Below are positions 25,236 to 26,160 of a DNA stretch of 26,160 nt, in pieces. This DNA is from Silanimonas sp965368785 (GTDB lineage Bacteria; Pseudomonadota; Gammaproteobacteria; Xanthomonadales; Xanthomonadaceae): positions 1 through 26,160 of the forward strand of contig CBDUOG010000026.1 of assembly GCA_965368785.1 (NCBI GenBank), in the 5' to 3' direction. Each line of letters starts with the position of its first letter. The stretch's first letter is position 1. The position numbers were made by a program, and so were the translations under genes. Under the pieces are notes generated by a model. It was not told the origin of the DNA and searched no databases. It was given only the letters and a program-made list of their open reading frames with translations.

Positions 25236-26160
25236 ATGGACTTTCGTTTCACCGAAGAGCAGTTAATGATTCAAGATGTGGCGCGCCGCATTGCTCAAGA
25301 AAAAATCGCCCCGAGTGCCGAGCACTTCGATAAGAGTGGCGAGTTTCCACTGGAGAATATCCGCATGCTGGGTGAAAACGGCATGATGGGTATTGAGGTT
25401 CCGCCGGAATTTGGCGGGTCGGGCATGGATCCGATCAGCTATGTGTTGGCGATGATCGAAATTGCTGCAGCCGATTGTGCTCACTCCACCATTATGTCGG
25501 TGAATAACACTCTCTATTGTCAGGGCCTGTTGAAGTACGGAACCGAGGCGCAAAAAACAAAGTTTGTCGAGCCAATCGCTTCAGGCAAGGCAATCGGCGC
25601 CTACGCATTGACTGAGCCACAGTCGGGCTCAGATGCATCAGCGATGCGCTGCCGGGCGATTTTGGCCGATGATGGCAGCCACTATGTGGTCAACGGCAAG
25701 AAAAGCTGGATTACTTCAGGTCCGGTGGCTAAGTACATCATGCTGTTTGCTGTTACCGATCCGAGCAAAGGAACTAAAGGCATCAGCGCGTTTATGGTTG
25801 ATGCCGAGCGCGAAGGGTTTTTCCGCGGCAAGACCGAACCCAAGCTGGGAATCAGGGCGTCGGCGACCTGTGAAATTGAATTCCAAGACTATAAGCTGCC
25901 GGTCGAAGATCGGATCGGTAAAGAAGGCGAAGGCTTCAAGATAGCGATGAGCGTGCTTGATGCGGGACGCATCGGTATTGCGTCACAGGCGGTCGGTTTA
26001 GCACGTGCTGCGTATGAAGCGACCATCGCCTATGTGCAAGAGCGCAAAGCATTTGGCCAGCCGATTGGTAGCTTTCAAATGACCCAATCAAAAATTGCCG
26101 ATATGAAGTGCAAGTTAGATGCCGCCTATTTGCTGACCCTTCGTGCCGCAGCCGCCAAGG
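25236..26160 (+). CDS. Acyl-CoA dehydrogenase, short/branched-chain type (3' end cut by window edge)
   Basis: 308 codons are visible from the ATG at 25236 to the right edge; about 70-80 residues are missing. Motifs seen are GIEVPPEFGGSGMD, the FAD/substrate motif YALTEPQSGSDA, KSWITSG, KLGIRASAT and ERKAFGQPIGSFQ. These match butyryl-CoA and short/branched-chain acyl-CoA dehydrogenases, which pass electrons to ETF. The catalytic Glu of this subfamily lies near the C-terminus and is outside the window; the LiuA-type Glu position is instead DAGRIGIA, so it is not a second isovaleryl-CoA dehydrogenase. GGGGAG precedes the ATG. It is divergent from the regulator-metH operon. GGGTTAAAAT (25173-25182) is its likely -10 region. 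It could oxidise butyryl-CoA made by IcmF or 2-methylbutyryl-CoA. Confidence 0.92.
   Translation, partial: MDFRFTEEQLMIQDVARRIAQEKIAPSAEHFDKSGEFPLENIRMLGENGMMGIEVPPEFGGSGMDPISYVLAMIEIAAADCAHSTIMSVNNTLYCQGLLKYGTEAQKTKFVEPIASGKAIGAYALTEPQSGSDASAMRCRAILADDGSHYVVNGKKSWITSGPVAKYIMLFAVTDPSKGTKGISAFMVDAEREGFFRGKTEPKLGIRASATCEIEFQDYKLPVEDRIGKEGEGFKIAMSVLDAGRIGIASQAVGLARAAYEATIAYVQERKAFGQPIGSFQMTQSKIADMKCKLDAAYLLTLRAAAAK

Overview
The window reads as an ordinary chromosomal segment of a gammaproteobacterium of moderate GC content. The evidence for this is an EfpL (YeiP) type elongation factor, a complete liu-type leucine catabolic cluster, a leucine dehydrogenase and a cobalamin-dependent MetH. Xanthomonadales, Steroidobacterales and Woeseiales-like lineages all look plausible, but I cannot place it more precisely by eye. 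There are no rRNA or tRNA genes, CRISPR arrays, insertion sequences or phage genes.

Layout. 1-1411 (-) is the 3'-truncated NhaC antiporter gene. It is followed by a convergent Nudix hydrolase (+) and VOC/glyoxalase protein (-). 2486-2987 is the only long non-coding stretch; it holds a cluster of degenerate REP-like palindromes and a perfect 15-bp hairpin. 2988-4342 (-) is an HSD17B10-type 3-hydroxyacyl-CoA dehydrogenase with efpL directly downstream. 4471-14392 (-) is the leucine catabolic region. In transcription order it contains leucine dehydrogenase, isovaleryl-CoA dehydrogenase (liuA), a thiolase, a small Ala/Glu-rich lipoprotein with its own promoter and terminator, then a tightly packed liuB-liuC-liuD-liuE-GNAT operon with gaps or overlaps of 0-11 bp. 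14617-15867 (-) is a prolyl-4-hydroxylase-like 2OG-Fe(II) oxygenase with a helical-repeat N-terminus, divergent from icmF (15963-19403, +), a fused adenosylcobalamin acyl-CoA mutase with its G-protein chaperone. A DUF2799 lipoprotein follows. 20071-25072 (-) is an operon of an ArsR-type HTH/methyltransferase fusion, metH and a small two-helix membrane protein. An acyl-CoA dehydrogenase gene (25236 onward, +) runs off the right edge.

How it fits together. LDH deaminates branched-chain amino acids. LiuA, LiuBD, LiuC and LiuE convert isovaleryl-CoA to acetyl-CoA and acetoacetate. The HSD17B10-type enzyme and the thiolase fit the isoleucine branch or general beta-oxidation. IcmF interconverts branched and linear short acyl-CoAs, and the acyl-CoA dehydrogenase could oxidise the linear product. 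IcmF and MetH are both cobalamin enzymes.

The most interesting regulatory feature is at 25072-25133. A sigma70-like promoter has a perfect 8-bp inverted repeat over its -10/+1 region. It drives a non-metal-sensing ArsR-methyltransferase fusion that is translationally coupled to metH, which suggests an SAH/SAM-responsive autoregulated methionine-cycle switch. MetH also carries a His/Cys-rich insertion in its homocysteine domain.
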